The notes under the pieces: model-generated
What the model was told of the DNA's origin: nothing
The model's database searches: none
Seen by the model: the letters and a program-made list of their open reading frames with translations, nothing else
Source of the DNA: Arctopsyche grandis
Taxonomy: Eukaryota > Arthropoda > Insecta > Trichoptera > Hydropsychidae
Assembly: GCF_051622035.1 (NCBI RefSeq)
Contig: NC_135360.1
Span: 30,955,206-31,019,205 of the forward strand
DNA length: 64,000 bases
Reading direction: 5' to 3'
Position numbers and translations under genes: made by a program
In this document: positions 22,001 to 33,157 of the stretch, in pieces
Layout of the letters: every line of letters starts with the position of its first letter
Position numbering within the stretch: position 1 is the stretch's first letter

Positions 22001-25000
22001 TCTATTTTTAGTAAAAAATATTATTATCATTCAAAACTTAAAATTAAACTAACGAAAACAAAGTGATACAAGATAAAGGATGAAATAATATGTTTATTTC
22101 ATACATACATATGTACATAAATTGAAATTTGGTGTTCCGACATGAGCTTTTGGTGTTCCGACATATCCGACGTATTAATAAAGTAAACGAGGATTTATTT
22201 CCATATATTTTATTTTAAAAAGTTTGTTGAAAGTCAAACGGCTTTTTTTTAGCCAACATTAAAATCGATGTTATCACATTAATTGTGCTTTTTTGCATGC
22301 ATTTGGATTTAGCAAATTTAATTAAAAAATCAGATCTCTACTTATTATTAAAACGAAAACATAAAGTGAAATATAATACATACTAGTCGAAAAATTTAAT
22401 AATGTATAAGAGGTAGTGAAAATATCATAAATATTTTTAACGTATTTTAATTTAAAACCATTAAGTATTTTTGAAAAATACTTACTGCGCGCTCTAATCT
22501 TGCGCGCATATGTCGGGGTGCCTTGAAATTTGCTCGTTTTAGGTTTGATATATATATGTATATGATATTTAGAAAAATAAATTATATTTTTTTAAAGATT
22601 AAAAAGTTATTAAAACACTAATCAAACAAATCTTCTATTTCAACATGAACGTTTGTTCTTCCGATATGCAAATCTATTGTTTCGAATATTTCCAATATTC
22701 CAATATTTGTACTACCGAATATGGTATGGAATCATATGCTAATCCGACTCAGATCGTAGACTGGGATTGACAATTCAAAATGATAAGAAAAAGTTAATTT
22801 TTTTTTACTTGGTCTAATTCAAATCAAAATATACACGAATACAAAACAGTTTTAAAAATTCATTTAGCATTAGAACGTCGGAAGCAAACCTGTTTCCTGG
22901 AAAAATAATGGGGGGGGGAGACTCATTTTAAAATTTAAAAAATAAAACCTTTCCTACCTTTAATGTACATATTATTCAAATGTTAAAGTTACGCTGCAGG
23001 CTAAATTTTCTAAAGAAAGAAAAAGTCTTAATAAATTTTAATGTCGGATACCTAGTGAGTATTTTTTATTTGCGATCGGTTTTGAATCAGTTTCTTTTAT
23101 TATGATTTTATCCAGAATGGGATATTTTTATATAAATGGGAAATTTGTCACCTATGTAGATATATGTATCATCAACTTTTCATATGTATGGACATACATA
23201 TGTACGTAATTTCGAAATGTAGCTTGGGTTTTCCCACTTTCGAAAATTGACATTAATAACGTGATGTATGTATGCAGTATAATAATATATTGTGGAATGT
23301 ACATACATATGTACAATAGATATGCGGGTGCGCAGGGGGTCAAGCAGTGGCGTGCGTGCAGCATTTAACCATTTGACATTTGGCGTAACTTATCGATCAG
23401 CCTGTGTAGTGCGGCGACCTTCGTCATTCCAAGAACCGAAGAAGCCAAGAATTACCACCAGATTATCATCACGGAGAGAATCATCGCGCGAATTCCTCGT
23501 CGGCGCCGCATTTCGTATGCAAAAACGTACCAAAACAACACTCAACACCTTCACTACTCGCTCACACTTTTTATTTTTATTATTATTATTCAATTTTTTA
23601 TTACATTCGAGTGGAGACGTGTTGGTGTGTGTGTGTGTTTTTGTAGGGAATTAGCGCGAATTAACATGGCGACGCGGATTCACCGGCGTCTCGGCGCCGA
23701 TACACAACAACGCATTGTTTACGACACATTTTCCCGACAACCGGATATGCTAATTACAAGCCGTGGCTAAAGGGTAAAACGAGCAAATGTACTTTTTTGC
23801 ATCGAGAGAGTAAGGAAGAGAAATCGCTTTCCATCGTTTTCCCATCAGCGGGCATATTTATAGACGCTTCGGTTCAAATATAAGTACTTTATATGAAAAC
23901 AGTCTAGTAGTATCAATAGTAGGGATTGCAAATACGGTGAATTTTAAAATTTGCCAGTATTTACCGGAAACTATTTGATCACAAATGAAGTATATATACA
24001 TGCATTTAATTGGAATATATTAAATTAAAAATCGATGCATATGGCGTATTGTAGTGGATTAGGTTGTCTGGGATTCGTTTATTTCCAGTATTAAATGTAA
24101 CAATTTTAAAATGATAAATTCACTGGCAACACATACCAAGCAAATCGTAATAAATCGTTGGTTGTTTCAATTATGATCGAAACTTTCAAATGGTCCAAAA
24201 TTTAAATAAATAAATATTTACTTTAATTCAGTTATATATTCATCTGAAATTTATTTTTATTTATTTACGATTCAATATATGTTAGCCTTTTTAGTAAAAT
24301 AAACCACATGAAGTTATCTAATCATTGAAAAAAAACCTATTTTTCATTTACCGGTCAATACTGGTATAAAGGTAGTAGGAAAAATCATATACCGTTTACC
24401 GGTTTATGAAATTTGACGGTAAATTGCAAGCCCTAATCAATAGATGACGATTGTCATTGTGAAAAAATTTTACCTCGAGATTTTGATTGATTTGTATCGT
24501 GGTAAAAAATGTGTGTGGAATTAAAATCATCAATTATATGGACGGAAACTTAGTGAATTTTAGTCAACCGGAAGTAGTTATTAACTATCCCTTTTGCATA
24601 CGTCTAAATTTTATGAAATTATATTTCCTATACATACGAAATTGATGGTTATTATATTGTCTTCATTTGAAAGAAAGAATTTAATGACATGTCTTATATA
24701 ATGCTAATTTGGATTTATGTGACTGTGAAGGTTAGAAAGCTGTATAATATTTAATGATTATTCTTATTATTAGATTATAGTATATATTACTGGTATTTTT
24801 AGCGAAGGAGAATGTATGTATTATATTATAGAAAGAAGCTACAGTAAAATTAGTATAAAGATGCAATAGAAATAGAGGCTCTCGTCTTGCAGGGGTTGGT
24901 GCATGTTGACGATAACGATTGATGTTTAGTTTTCATCTAGGGATATTCTCGTCGAAGTTGAGGTTTTATGTTTTTTATTGGTTGTATTTTGTTTTTTTTC

Positions 25001-26276
25001 TCCGTTTTTGGTCGGGTACAATGACCATATTCCTTTTTACGACTCGTTGCTCGTTGGAATTTTTCGGTTGGGTTTTTCCACAAGCGAGCGATCCGATTGA
25101 ATGTGTTTGTTTTATCAATGAAATGCATAATAATAAAATATGCGGACTTTGCAATGTGGGATTTGAGGTTCGTCGTTTTTTTTTTGCAACGAACATTCCG
25201 ATGTTTTAATGATTGTTATTGAACTTTTGTCTCACGAGCGGAAAACCTATTGGATGACATTGCTTATTTTTTGTCGGCTTAAAATATTTTCCATATATAA
25301 TTAAATATGTATGTAAATAGTCAAAGTATCGTTCATTTGTTCTTACTTCAAATTAAAATATTATGTAATATCGTTTTAATATTTACACTCTTTGTAGCAT
25401 TTGAATGTACATATGTGTAATTATGCACATTTTGATCCGAATATCAATTTATAAATACTTTATCTATAATCAAATATGTTTCAAACATCTGTGCAAAGCA
25501 TTCGACTTGATTATTAAATATTTTACTTTCATATATTTCGCTATGTACATATGTACATTATAATAATAATAGAAGAAAAAGTTCAGTGACACTTTTTATG
25601 TACAATATGCTTTTTTTCACATCAAACATTTGAATGAAAATTTGTACTAAAAACTCCTAGACTGTAAGTCACCTTATATTATTATCAGATGCTCATTACA
25701 TTGTATATATATATACATATACATTTGTATAAATGATGTGATTTATAAAAGTCCATGAACGGTGTAAGCCTGTTGCTTTGTTCATACATTTGGCAAGATA
25801 TACAGCTTTTGTACCTAAATATACAGATTAAAATACCGTATGTGTGCCTTTGCAAAACTTCTAACCCTCCACAAGATCTAATTCCTCAGTTTTTAAGATG
25901 TTTGTACACATATTTTGGTATTTTACTTTATAAATTGTTAAAAGTACAATGCAATGGTGATCTACACAATTGTTCAATCATACATTACATACATACAATA
26001 AATCAAGGATACTCCAGTTAAATGTCATTCAACTGCCTTATATTATATTTCATATTAGTTATATTAAGAAATGTTTAAATTAAAGTTACACTTTTGCACA
26101 TTCTATTTTGAGAAGTTACTAATATGTTCTATTTATGTAAATCCAACTATATATATACAAATATAAGGGGGTGATAACTTACTGGGTGATTTGGCATTCG
26201 GCTCCAGGAATTGAGCTGCATTCGCTTCGAAAACGGCCACGACGAGAACGGTCAAAAGGACGATCGACACCTTCAT
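19096..26276 (-). CDS. Secreted single-domain von Willebrand factor C (SVWC, Vago-like) protein
   Basis: Three coding exons join in frame: 26276-26183 (94 nt), 20469-20346 (124 nt) and 19210-19096 (115 nt), 110 residues plus TGA. Both donors are GTAAGTTA. Both acceptors follow pyrimidine-rich tracts (TTTTACTTTCAG, TTTTTTTTACAG). Residues 1-20 are a signal peptide (MKVSIVLLTVLVVAVFEANA). The mature part has Cys at 37, 58, 63, 74, 96 and 97 in the SVWC pattern, with NKCLSSGYN, PSTCGRMYC, YHTC and the hallmark PYPDCCPRP, then an acidic tail (EEESSTEE). Canonical SVWC domains have eight cysteines. The one expected just after CCPRP is Phe here, and its partner is also missing, as if one disulfide was lost. 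SVWC proteins are small haemolymph factors linked to antiviral (Vago) and stress responses; the role here is inferred. The gene lies antisense within eag intron 1. Confidence 0.88.
20637..20715 (-). repeat. tRNA-derived SINE head relic in SVWC intron 1
   Basis: On the minus strand CTTGACTGAGTGGTTAAGGT is a good A box and CCGGGGTTCAAATCGC a B box. The body between them is longer than in a class I tRNA. It does not fold as a clear tRNA gene. Confidence 0.5.
20930..21480. promoter_or_regulatory. CpG-richer island with a (GA)n run
   Basis: A GA dinucleotide run (about 21009-21030), a possible GAGA-factor binding platform, is followed by unusually GC-rich single-copy DNA up to 21480. It lies in intron 1 of the SVWC gene and in the presumed eag intron. 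A 120-codon frame at 21117-21479 lacks domains and splice context and is not called as a gene. Confidence 0.35.
21481..23280. other. Intronic AT-rich stretch
   Basis: Nothing recognised apart from a short direct repeat, TTGGTGTTCCGACAT (at about 22129 and 22150), and a G9 run near 22910. Confidence 0.4.
23290..23800. promoter_or_regulatory. CpG-rich single-copy island
   Basis: GC-rich sequence including GGCGCCGCATTTCG and GGCGTCTCGGCGCCGAT. The strands carry open frames (23292-23654 and others) without known domains. A 34-codon frame begins at 23666 (MATRIHRRLG) but is too short to judge. Candidate intronic regulatory element or unrecognised first exon. Confidence 0.3.
23920..24435. mobile_element. 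hAT MITE with 8-bp target duplication
   Basis: The left end is TAGGGATTGCAAATACGG and the right end, in reverse, TAGGGCTTGCAATTTACCG. Perfect flanking duplications ATCAATAG lie at 23912-23919 and 24436-24443. It is 516 bp with no ORF. Subterminal ACCGG motifs occur repeatedly on both arms. A broken relative is at 54880-55100. It lies in intron 1 of the SVWC gene. Confidence 0.92.
24444..26176. other. Intronic AT-rich stretch
   Basis: No exon recognised between the hAT MITE and SVWC exon 1. Open frames at 24919-25209 and 25755-26021 have no known domains. Confidence 0.4.
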
Positions 26277-26373
26277 CTTTATCGGCAAAAATAGTACGGT
26301 CACAAACAACAATAACAAACACCGAGACTCGTGATGACGATGTCCGTCAGTGGTGATGTCCGTTCTGAGACTG

Positions 26374-26406
26374 AACTGATCGTCGACGCTCGTCCATACT
26401 TTTATC
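26374..26406 (-). promoter_or_regulatory. Core promoter of the SVWC gene: TATA box and Inr
   Basis: On the minus strand GATAAAAGTATGG (from 26406) is followed by an arthropod initiator TCAGTT (26379-26374). The Inr A at 26377 lies 28 bases from the start of the TATA core, the expected spacing. The predicted leader is about 100 nt and has no upstream ATG before the start at 26276. Confidence 0.65.
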
Positions 26407-26700
26407 TCGGCGATTCTGCTGACGTAGGTGATAAAAGTCGAATTCGAAAACCAGATGTGAGTCACTTCAGTGACGACACCGGTCCCGGGTTGTTGACGAT
26501 GTGGTTTGTCTGTCGCCGTGACGATGATGTTGGCCTTTACGTCTCTCCGACTCTGAAATGGGAGATTGAGGTCAGACTCAAAGTCCGCAAAGTGAGGTCG
26601 AAGGGTTCCCGGTTTCCCACGAGTACAGATCTGATAGTGTTAGCACTGGTTTTTGTACCCCAGTATTTGCACATGTCGGCTATGTACGTATACGTACATG
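26407..26700 (-). promoter_or_regulatory. SVWC upstream region with an AP-1 site
   Basis: This GC-richer stretch upstream of the TATA box holds a perfect AP-1 palindrome TGAGTCA (26458-26464), a TGACGTAG half site near 26420 and GATAAAA (26430). No strict GGG-N4-YCC kappaB site was found. Immune-type regulation is inference. Confidence 0.4.
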
Positions 26701-26819
26701 AATGATGAATTGTTTTGGAGAAAATATGATTAGTTTTTGTCAATATTACGTATACATTTTCAGTTACTTGAACGGATCTTTAGATTGAAATGCATCAATA
26801 TATTTTTTTTTATATACAC

Positions 26820-27446
26820 ACTAGTTGAACCCGACATGGGTTGCAATGCCAGAATAAGGCATGCAATTTCCGTTCCCGTTCCCGTTTCAAGTGATGGTTG
26901 GAACTCAACAACGTCTCTTCAACGCCGTGTCGTCATAAACCAACTAACAACGAATACATTTCCTTGACTAAACAATGGCACTTCAAACTTTCGCGTCGGT
27001 AAAATCGTAATTGCGAATATTATTATAAAGAGGTTTTATCCCGTTTTTTTTGCTAACCTCTTCTTACTTTCACTTACGATCACTATTAAGGAAAAATTTT
27101 AGCTCTTATCCGATCGTTTTCATACTTTGCCGTTTTGCTCGGTTTGGTCATCAATATAAGTGAAAGTGTCATCCGCCATTACGATGGTGAAAAAATACCG
27201 TATTAGACACGTTTGAAAATACTTCCTAGTATTTCTTCCTGAGCGTTTTTTAGCCTCTTCTAATTTTTTCGCCGTCGTCTGGCCATGTCTGATTTTAATA
27301 GTTTTTTCACTCTATATTTTATAAAATTAAGCTTCCTGGACATGCATACAACAAATCCTGAAAGTTCCATCGTAATCGGTTGAGTGATTTAGGAGCCTAT
27401 ACGAGACAGACAGACAAACGTATATTCAATTTTATAAATATAGATT
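26820..27446 (+). mobile_element. RTE-like LINE or related 3' end
   Basis: It starts CACTAGTTGAACCCGACATGG and ends with CATCGTAATCGGTTGAGTGA and GAGACAGACAGACAAACGTA before an AT-rich tail. Those blocks mark a widespread class of insect repeats often assigned to RTE-type LINE 3' ends. The middle (TTTTCATACTTTGCCG, GGTTTGGTCATCAATAT) recurs at 40895-41530 and 55300-55868. Confidence 0.55.
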
Positions 27447-27470
27447 AAATGTTATTGTAAGAGTGTAAAG

Positions 27471-28056
27471 CTCGAATCAGTATACACTGACTAGTAAGTT
27501 TATACGTCGTCAAAATCACTCAGTATCAGTATATGTATACGGGAGAATGAATGAACACGTTTACTAGTAAACTCATGCACTAGCTGTCCGTTTGTACTAA
27601 ATGTTTACAAAAGTAATAATAAGTTGAGATTCTTAACAAGAAAATATATAGTCGGCCTATGACGGATTAAACTAATAACTGAAAGAATGCGACATTATAT
27701 CGAAGGACATATTGTTATTAATGAACAAAATAAAATGTAAACTAACCTACATAAAATTGTAGGTAATACGGATGTACGTAGCTTCTACGTGGATTTAACC
27801 TTTTTTATTTAATTATTGTCTGTTTCGTATAAATTCGTTATTTGAACACAACTAGTTATATTCTTGAGCATGAAATTAATTGGAAGAGTAACGTCAAACT
27901 TTGGTCAGCTGTCATACCATTCAAATTTCATTCCTTAGCAGATTTAGTAGTGCATCATTTGTCTGGTAAGAGTATCTGCGGAATCTAACATTGTAAGCTT
28001 TAGCTAAAAACCAAAGCTAGTGTACACACATACTAGTCAGTGTATACTGATTCGAG
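27471..28056. mobile_element. Element with perfect 26-bp terminal inverted repeats
   Basis: 27471-27496 and 28031-28056 are perfect inverted complements (left arm starts CTCGAATCAGTATACACTGA). It is 586 bp with no coding frame of note. No clear target duplication is seen, and the inner part of the arms is itself palindromic (CAGTATACACTG). It follows directly on the RTE-like repeat. Confidence 0.75.
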
Positions 28057-28059
28057 ATT

Positions 28060-28799
28060 TGACGTATTTACCTATACATACATATATGAATAGATATAAC
28101 ATTCAAAATTCAAATCCACTTACATTCTTACATATCCGAGCAATGCTTAGCAATTTAGCAAGTGTCTTTATATGTAAATACAAATGTACATATTAGCGTT
28201 ATAGGAGGGTGTCTGTATAAAAAGCGTCTTAAGTATCATTCTTGGTGTAATGTTATGTCACACAACTCAATTTTATTTTTATAAAAGGCACATCTCTTTT
28301 GGCCGCTTATTTATTTTACAAATTTACAATGGACTCTTAGAAAGGTACGGTTTATCTTTGACGACCTCAATTAGCGAAAACTTCCTCGGAGCGTTTCGTT
28401 TGTCTTTTTTCTACTTTCCTACGTTGACGTTCGGTCGCTTTGATTTGTAAAATGTAGTATTTACACGTGTATATATATATGTATGTGCATATTATAAATT
28501 TTAATGACGGACACGTTAATTTGATTGATCGTTAAGCGAGTGTTTCCAACGAGAAAATTCTATTATATCGTATTTACTTATAATATTTACTATCGCAGTG
28601 CGATATTACGGTTCATGTATTATATAAATATTAACCCAATTATGCTGTTTATCTGCGTTTATAAATAAATAAAATCGCTATCAAAATTCGATATACATAT
28701 GTACATGTATACAAATCAAATTCTTTGTTATTTTGGATGTTTTAATTTCTTTTTATTTTTATTATATAATATTTATCAGGTTTTTTCCGAAATGTTTAT
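28060..28799. other. Single-copy non-coding stretch
   Basis: No domain in the short frames (28250-28450, 28699-28935). No repeat recognised. Confidence 0.4.
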
Positions 28800-29193
28800 A
28801 TTATATATTTTATTGAACATGTACACTCGCCTTTACAGATCGCTCCAAAGCGATGAGTGTACTAATACATATACAATACAAATAATACAAGCATTTTTAT
28901 ACAATGCCAATTCAAACAAACATCATCCACTGTGATATCTATAGATACATTTTTGCAGCATTTTATTATAAAAAATGGCGAAACTCAAGACGTTGAATAA
29001 CTTGAGATTTGCAAGAGGGATTGTAAAGGAGATGCTAATATACAGGAACCGTTTCAATGAAAATAAGAAAAATTGGCAAACTTTGAAAGGAAGCACAAAC
29101 CAAAATCTGGCTAACAGCTACTAGTGGGAATCAAACCGTGACCACTCTGTTCGAAAGCATAATATGCTAACCACTAGTCCACGCTGCTGGTTA
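28800..29193 (-). mobile_element. SINE type B, full length
   Basis: The tail GAACATGTACACTCGCCTTT and ATCGCTCCAAAGCGATGAGT, the body, the shared core and the head (ACCACTAGTCCACGCTGCTGG at the right) are all present. The sequence CGCTCCAAAGCG in the tail is palindromic. Confidence 0.87.
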
Positions 29194-30175
29194 TATATGT
29201 ATATACATACATACATATATAGCTTTTTATTAGCTGCAATAATATTCTTCTTCTCTTCTTCTTTTTCATTCTTCTCAGTAGTCGTGTGAGTATTATTCAA
29301 AAATTGTTTCCTGTAAAAATGAAAATGGAAAAAAAAATCAATATGTTTTTAATAGCATTCAGAAAAGATCTTAACAAAATGGATTTGTTTACGTTATACG
29401 GAACCGTCTTGCATTTTTAAATAGAAACCGGTGTGTGGGTGAATTATCGATGTGACGCAAACAATGTCAAATTTCGACGCTTCGTTATAACGCAAATCCG
29501 CTCTCGAAATTCGAAATGACGTTAATCGAATATTCGTTTAAAATTCAATAAACGACCGATAGGTCTCAATCAGACCGCAATTCCAACTTGCCAGATCCAA
29601 TATCTACGAGCACGCAATTAAAATGCAATCACTGTCGATGACTATTCATTTATACAGGAATATATTTTTATTTTACTACTATACCACAGTCAGTGGTTTT
29701 AACAGTCCGATCAATACACCACTATATGGCCACATAAACGAGTACATATTAAACAAATTATAAGCACACATCATAATTTTTATAATGAATTACCAGAATT
29801 CAATTTGATTATATGTATAATCATGAAGTCAGTGTTTCTCATGTGAACATTTATTATGGCTGCATAGTGGTCCTATAGAAATGTATCTGTTTATTTATAA
29901 TTGAAGCTATTTTTGTTTACTATTCATGGAGGGGACTTATGTTTATATGTACATATATCAGAATTTCGAAAATAAAATTTTCTTCTTGTTCGAAATATAT
30001 TTAATAATTTTAATTATCAAAAACAACAGGTTCAAAAGTCTTGCCGCAAAATTTCCTTTTTAAAGTTTTATAAAGCCGATTAAAAATTATATACATAGGT
30101 ACCAGTAGATTTAAATTTTAGGTTTTGTCATTAAATAAAAATCTATTTAGAACACATATCCCCAATCATTTTCGG
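29194..30175. other. Single-copy stretch
   Basis: Includes a pyrimidine-rich CTTCTT run (29250-29280) and a CpG-richer part at 29400-29640. No gene recognised. Confidence 0.4.
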
Positions 30176-30183
30176 GTGGCGAC

Positions 30184-30801
30184 TAGGGATCCCAATCGAA
30201 TATTCGAATATTCGAGTATTCGAATTATTCGTCTGATTTTTCAGCCATTCGTTATTCGAATATTTCATCAACTGTTCGAATATTATTCGTGTACATATTT
30301 TTTTATAAACTAAATACACAAAATCAACATGAAAAGAGTGATAACGAAGAAGCTGACGATTATGAAGAAAATTAAATATATAATGGGGATAATTGTGATT
30401 AAAATGAAGAAAATAAAGAAAATTGTGTCTACATGTGAAGAAACAGATTTGTATTCATTAAATACGGAAATGTTTGAAGAAAATCACTTTCCGATCGATA
30501 ATAATCTCTACAAAATTTTAGAAAACATCAGAAAAATAAGACGAATATTTAAGAAGTCACCGGCGAAATATTCATTATTACAAGAAATCATAATGAATAA
30601 AGAAAATAAAAAATTGGTAAATTATTATTGGCTGTAAAAACGAGGTGGAATTCAATGATAAGACGATTAATTCAAATTTTTGCTTGGTACATAAGGAATT
30701 ACCTTTTTTTTCATTTTCGAATATATTCGAATATTCGAATAGCTCTTGATTTACTATTCGATATTCGAATAGTTGAAGTCGACGAATATTTGGGATCCCT
30801 A
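30184..30801 (+). mobile_element. hAT transposon, internally deleted, with 8-bp target duplication
   Basis: The ends TAGGGATCCCAA at both sides (inverted) are flanked by perfect duplications GTGGCGAC (30176-30183 and 30802-30809). Both subterminal regions are packed with TTCGAATATTCG-type palindromes. It contains a transposase remnant (30329-30690). It is 618 bp. Confidence 0.93.
30329..30690 (+). pseudogene. hAT transposase middle fragment
   Basis: Residues near the end, IRKIRRIFKKSPAKYSLLQE, then after a stop and frame change VKTRWNSMIRRLIQ, match the hAT order 'R...k.Fr.Sp.r...L...' followed by 'D..TRWNSty.ML.R'. The rest is acidic or lysine-rich low-complexity. It is broken and lacks the catalytic core and dimerisation domain. 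Confidence 0.7.
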
Positions 30802-31029
30802 GTGGCGACCCCATTTTATAAAAGCTATGTGACCTCGCAATCTCAATACATTTGATTGAGACATTTTTAATGTACATACATATAAAAATATATAAAAGAT
30901 TATTCAAACATCTAGATCATATCAAAAATAAGTATTCAATATTTATTTTAGCGTACTAACTCATTTGGTGACCCCACAGAAAATCTTGCGCGATCCCATT
31001 TAATTTATTCTTACATTTTTGAATTTAAA

Positions 31030-31990
31030 TTATTTCTTACTAGTGGTTTTACCCGGCTTCGCTCCGTATTTGTTTAAATGCTTAAAAATGGCTTATTTAA
31101 TGTAAAACAAAATTTATTTGAATCGAAATAAAAATTTAACGTTAGTCAATCAGAAATAAGAATCAGGAATCGGAACTGAAATCGGAACTGAATAAGCAAT
31201 TGAAAATTGAAAACCAGAACCGGAACTGAAATAGGAATCCGGACCCAGAACTGAAATCGGAATATGGAAACGGAACTGAAATTGGAACCAGGAAATCGGA
31301 ACTGAAATCGCAATCGGAAATCGTAATTGAGATCGGAATCGAAAACAGCATCGAATTCGATATCGATATTGTCACCATAGAAAATTACATTTTTAGATGA
31401 CGTCATGGATTCTACAAACCAAACCATACGTACAAAGTCTCTTTTGAAATTATATATTAGATCAATATGAAATTTATTTAATAAAAAAAATATAAAAAAT
31501 AGTAAACAATACATGTATTTATAGACTGGAAAAAATGTAAACACAAAAGGGAATTGCTTCTAAAATATTTATATGAGAATCCGGAAGCATATTTCTAGAT
31601 TTGGTACAATTATTTCTAGCAATGGTAAAAACTCCAATTTCGTTCGAAGGTTTAAAAGATAAAAGAGACGAAAAAAATCTTTTTAAATTATTTATTTTTT
31701 ATCCTGTCAGAATGTAAATATATTTTAATTTATTTTTCAAAGTCGAGGTTTTTTTTAATTTACGCTATTTTGTAGATTTTTCTTTGATAACTCCTTTAAT
31801 TTAATTCTCCGTTCATCGTTAAACACACAATTGCCTCGCCTTCATCAGAATCTAAACAATACAAGAAAGATATAATTGCTTCATAATAGTTTCATAGTTC
31901 GATATACATTCGCCTTTAATATAACACATGAAGAACGTTTTGATTGAAGTGTTTTTCCCGGGATTCGAGTTGAGAATTCCCGAGACACGG
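31030..31990 (+). repeat. Dispersed repeat with internal minisatellite
   Basis: It opens with ACTAGTGGTTTTACCCGGCTT, like RTE-type 3' ends, runs through a GGAACTGAAATC minisatellite (31160-31340) and then a body shared with 45880-46600 (TTTAGCAATGG in both, ACCCGGGATTCGA-like end). The frames at 31146-31544 (minus) are translations of the minisatellite and not a gene. Confidence 0.55.
31150..31345. repeat. GGAACTGAAATC minisatellite
   Basis: The motif CGGAACTGAAATCGGAA and variants repeat imperfectly about ten times with a six-base subperiod. Part of the larger dispersed repeat. Confidence 0.8.
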
Positions 31991-31999
31991 ACATCAATA

Positions 32000-33155
32000 A
32001 TTCAGTGAAGTCGGAAACCCTACTCGAAAGCCATAGATTGGGAAGCCGTGATTTAGAAGTAAATAGATTCGTTGTAAATGAAGTAAAGTAAAGTCAATCA
32101 TCACTTTAATATTTTACATGTATTGATAGTCTAGTTACACATTATCTAGATATGTATGTATGTAGATATTGCTAGCAGTAATTGACTTGAATACATTTTC
32201 GATTCAATTCGTGATTTGATCCCACGACCTTTCTATAAGTAAATAATCGCTTAACCTATAAGCTACGCTGTGGTTACATACATACATATATGTATGTGTG
32301 TAAGTGTTGTAATTTTTTTATCAGAAGGTGAAAAATCGGCGTAAGAGTGGCCTCAGTCAGAAATATCACGAGTCGCATTAATAATTCCGAGACCTGCGTG
32401 CACAATTCATGTTTGCTCATGAAAAATGCGAGTATGAAAACGAACAATGATGAAGATTACTAGAGAGGAAGGAATCCCGGGAAGAAGACAAAGGAACTGT
32501 GCTCTCCCCCGCCTTCCCTGTTTTTCCCCGTTCGGCGTTAAAGAAAAGCATGTGTAGACTTTTCTGGGTCGAGACATCTTCAGCCGCATTACAATTCTTA
32601 TCCGCAAAACGGAGAAGGATTTCTCGCTGCTAGTGTGTTAATATTGCATAGCGAAATGTAGTCGGAAAATTCCGGCTTTGTGAAAAGTGAAGGGTTCCAA
32701 ATAAATATACTTATACGTATACGTCTGTTTGTAAACTAGTTGTGCTGTGTGCAATTTATTAATTGTGTCTATTATGATGCGTTGCGATTCGAGTCTGGTT
32801 TATAAATCGCCGATTTATATTTATGTTATGCTCGTAATTAGTTTCGTGTGATTAATAATTGCAATATACTTACATATGTATGTAGAAAGTTAGAGTGGTT
32901 CTCACTTTGTTGAAAATTTAATCTATGTAACAAAAGTATTATATAACAAAAATGAAATAGTATCTCGACCCAAGGTGAGTATGATTATTTAAAAACATAA
33001 TAAAATATTTTATATACAATATATCACAAAAAATGTTTATAGAGGTGTATTTTTTAATCTTTATGCATCTTATATATACATTTTTAAAACCAAAAAAATG
33101 ACAATTTAATCAATTAAAATCGTAAAAAACGAGTGGGGGGCGGAAAGTCAAACAT
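32000..33155. other. Single-copy stretch with tRNA-like relic and CpG-richer island
   Basis: On the minus strand, 32205-32276 has TAGCTTATAGGTTAAGCGAT as A box and GTGGGATCAAATC as a degenerate B box, a SINE head relic. A GC-richer part (32330-32640) has an unsupported frame on the minus strand. Nothing else recognised. Confidence 0.4.
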
Positions 33156-33157
33156 TA

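Noticed and set aside
23292..23654. 120-codon frame as a gene
   Set aside because: CpG-rich region open in several frames on both strands, low-complexity Phe/Leu end, no homologue recognised.
26133..26465. 110-codon minus-strand reading with an upstream extension
   Set aside because: The true start is the ATG at 26276, followed by a signal peptide. Codons before it lie in the leader, and those after 26183 are intron.
31146..31544. Phe-rich repeat protein on the minus strand
   Set aside because: It is the translation of the GGAACTGAAATC minisatellite within a dispersed repeat.
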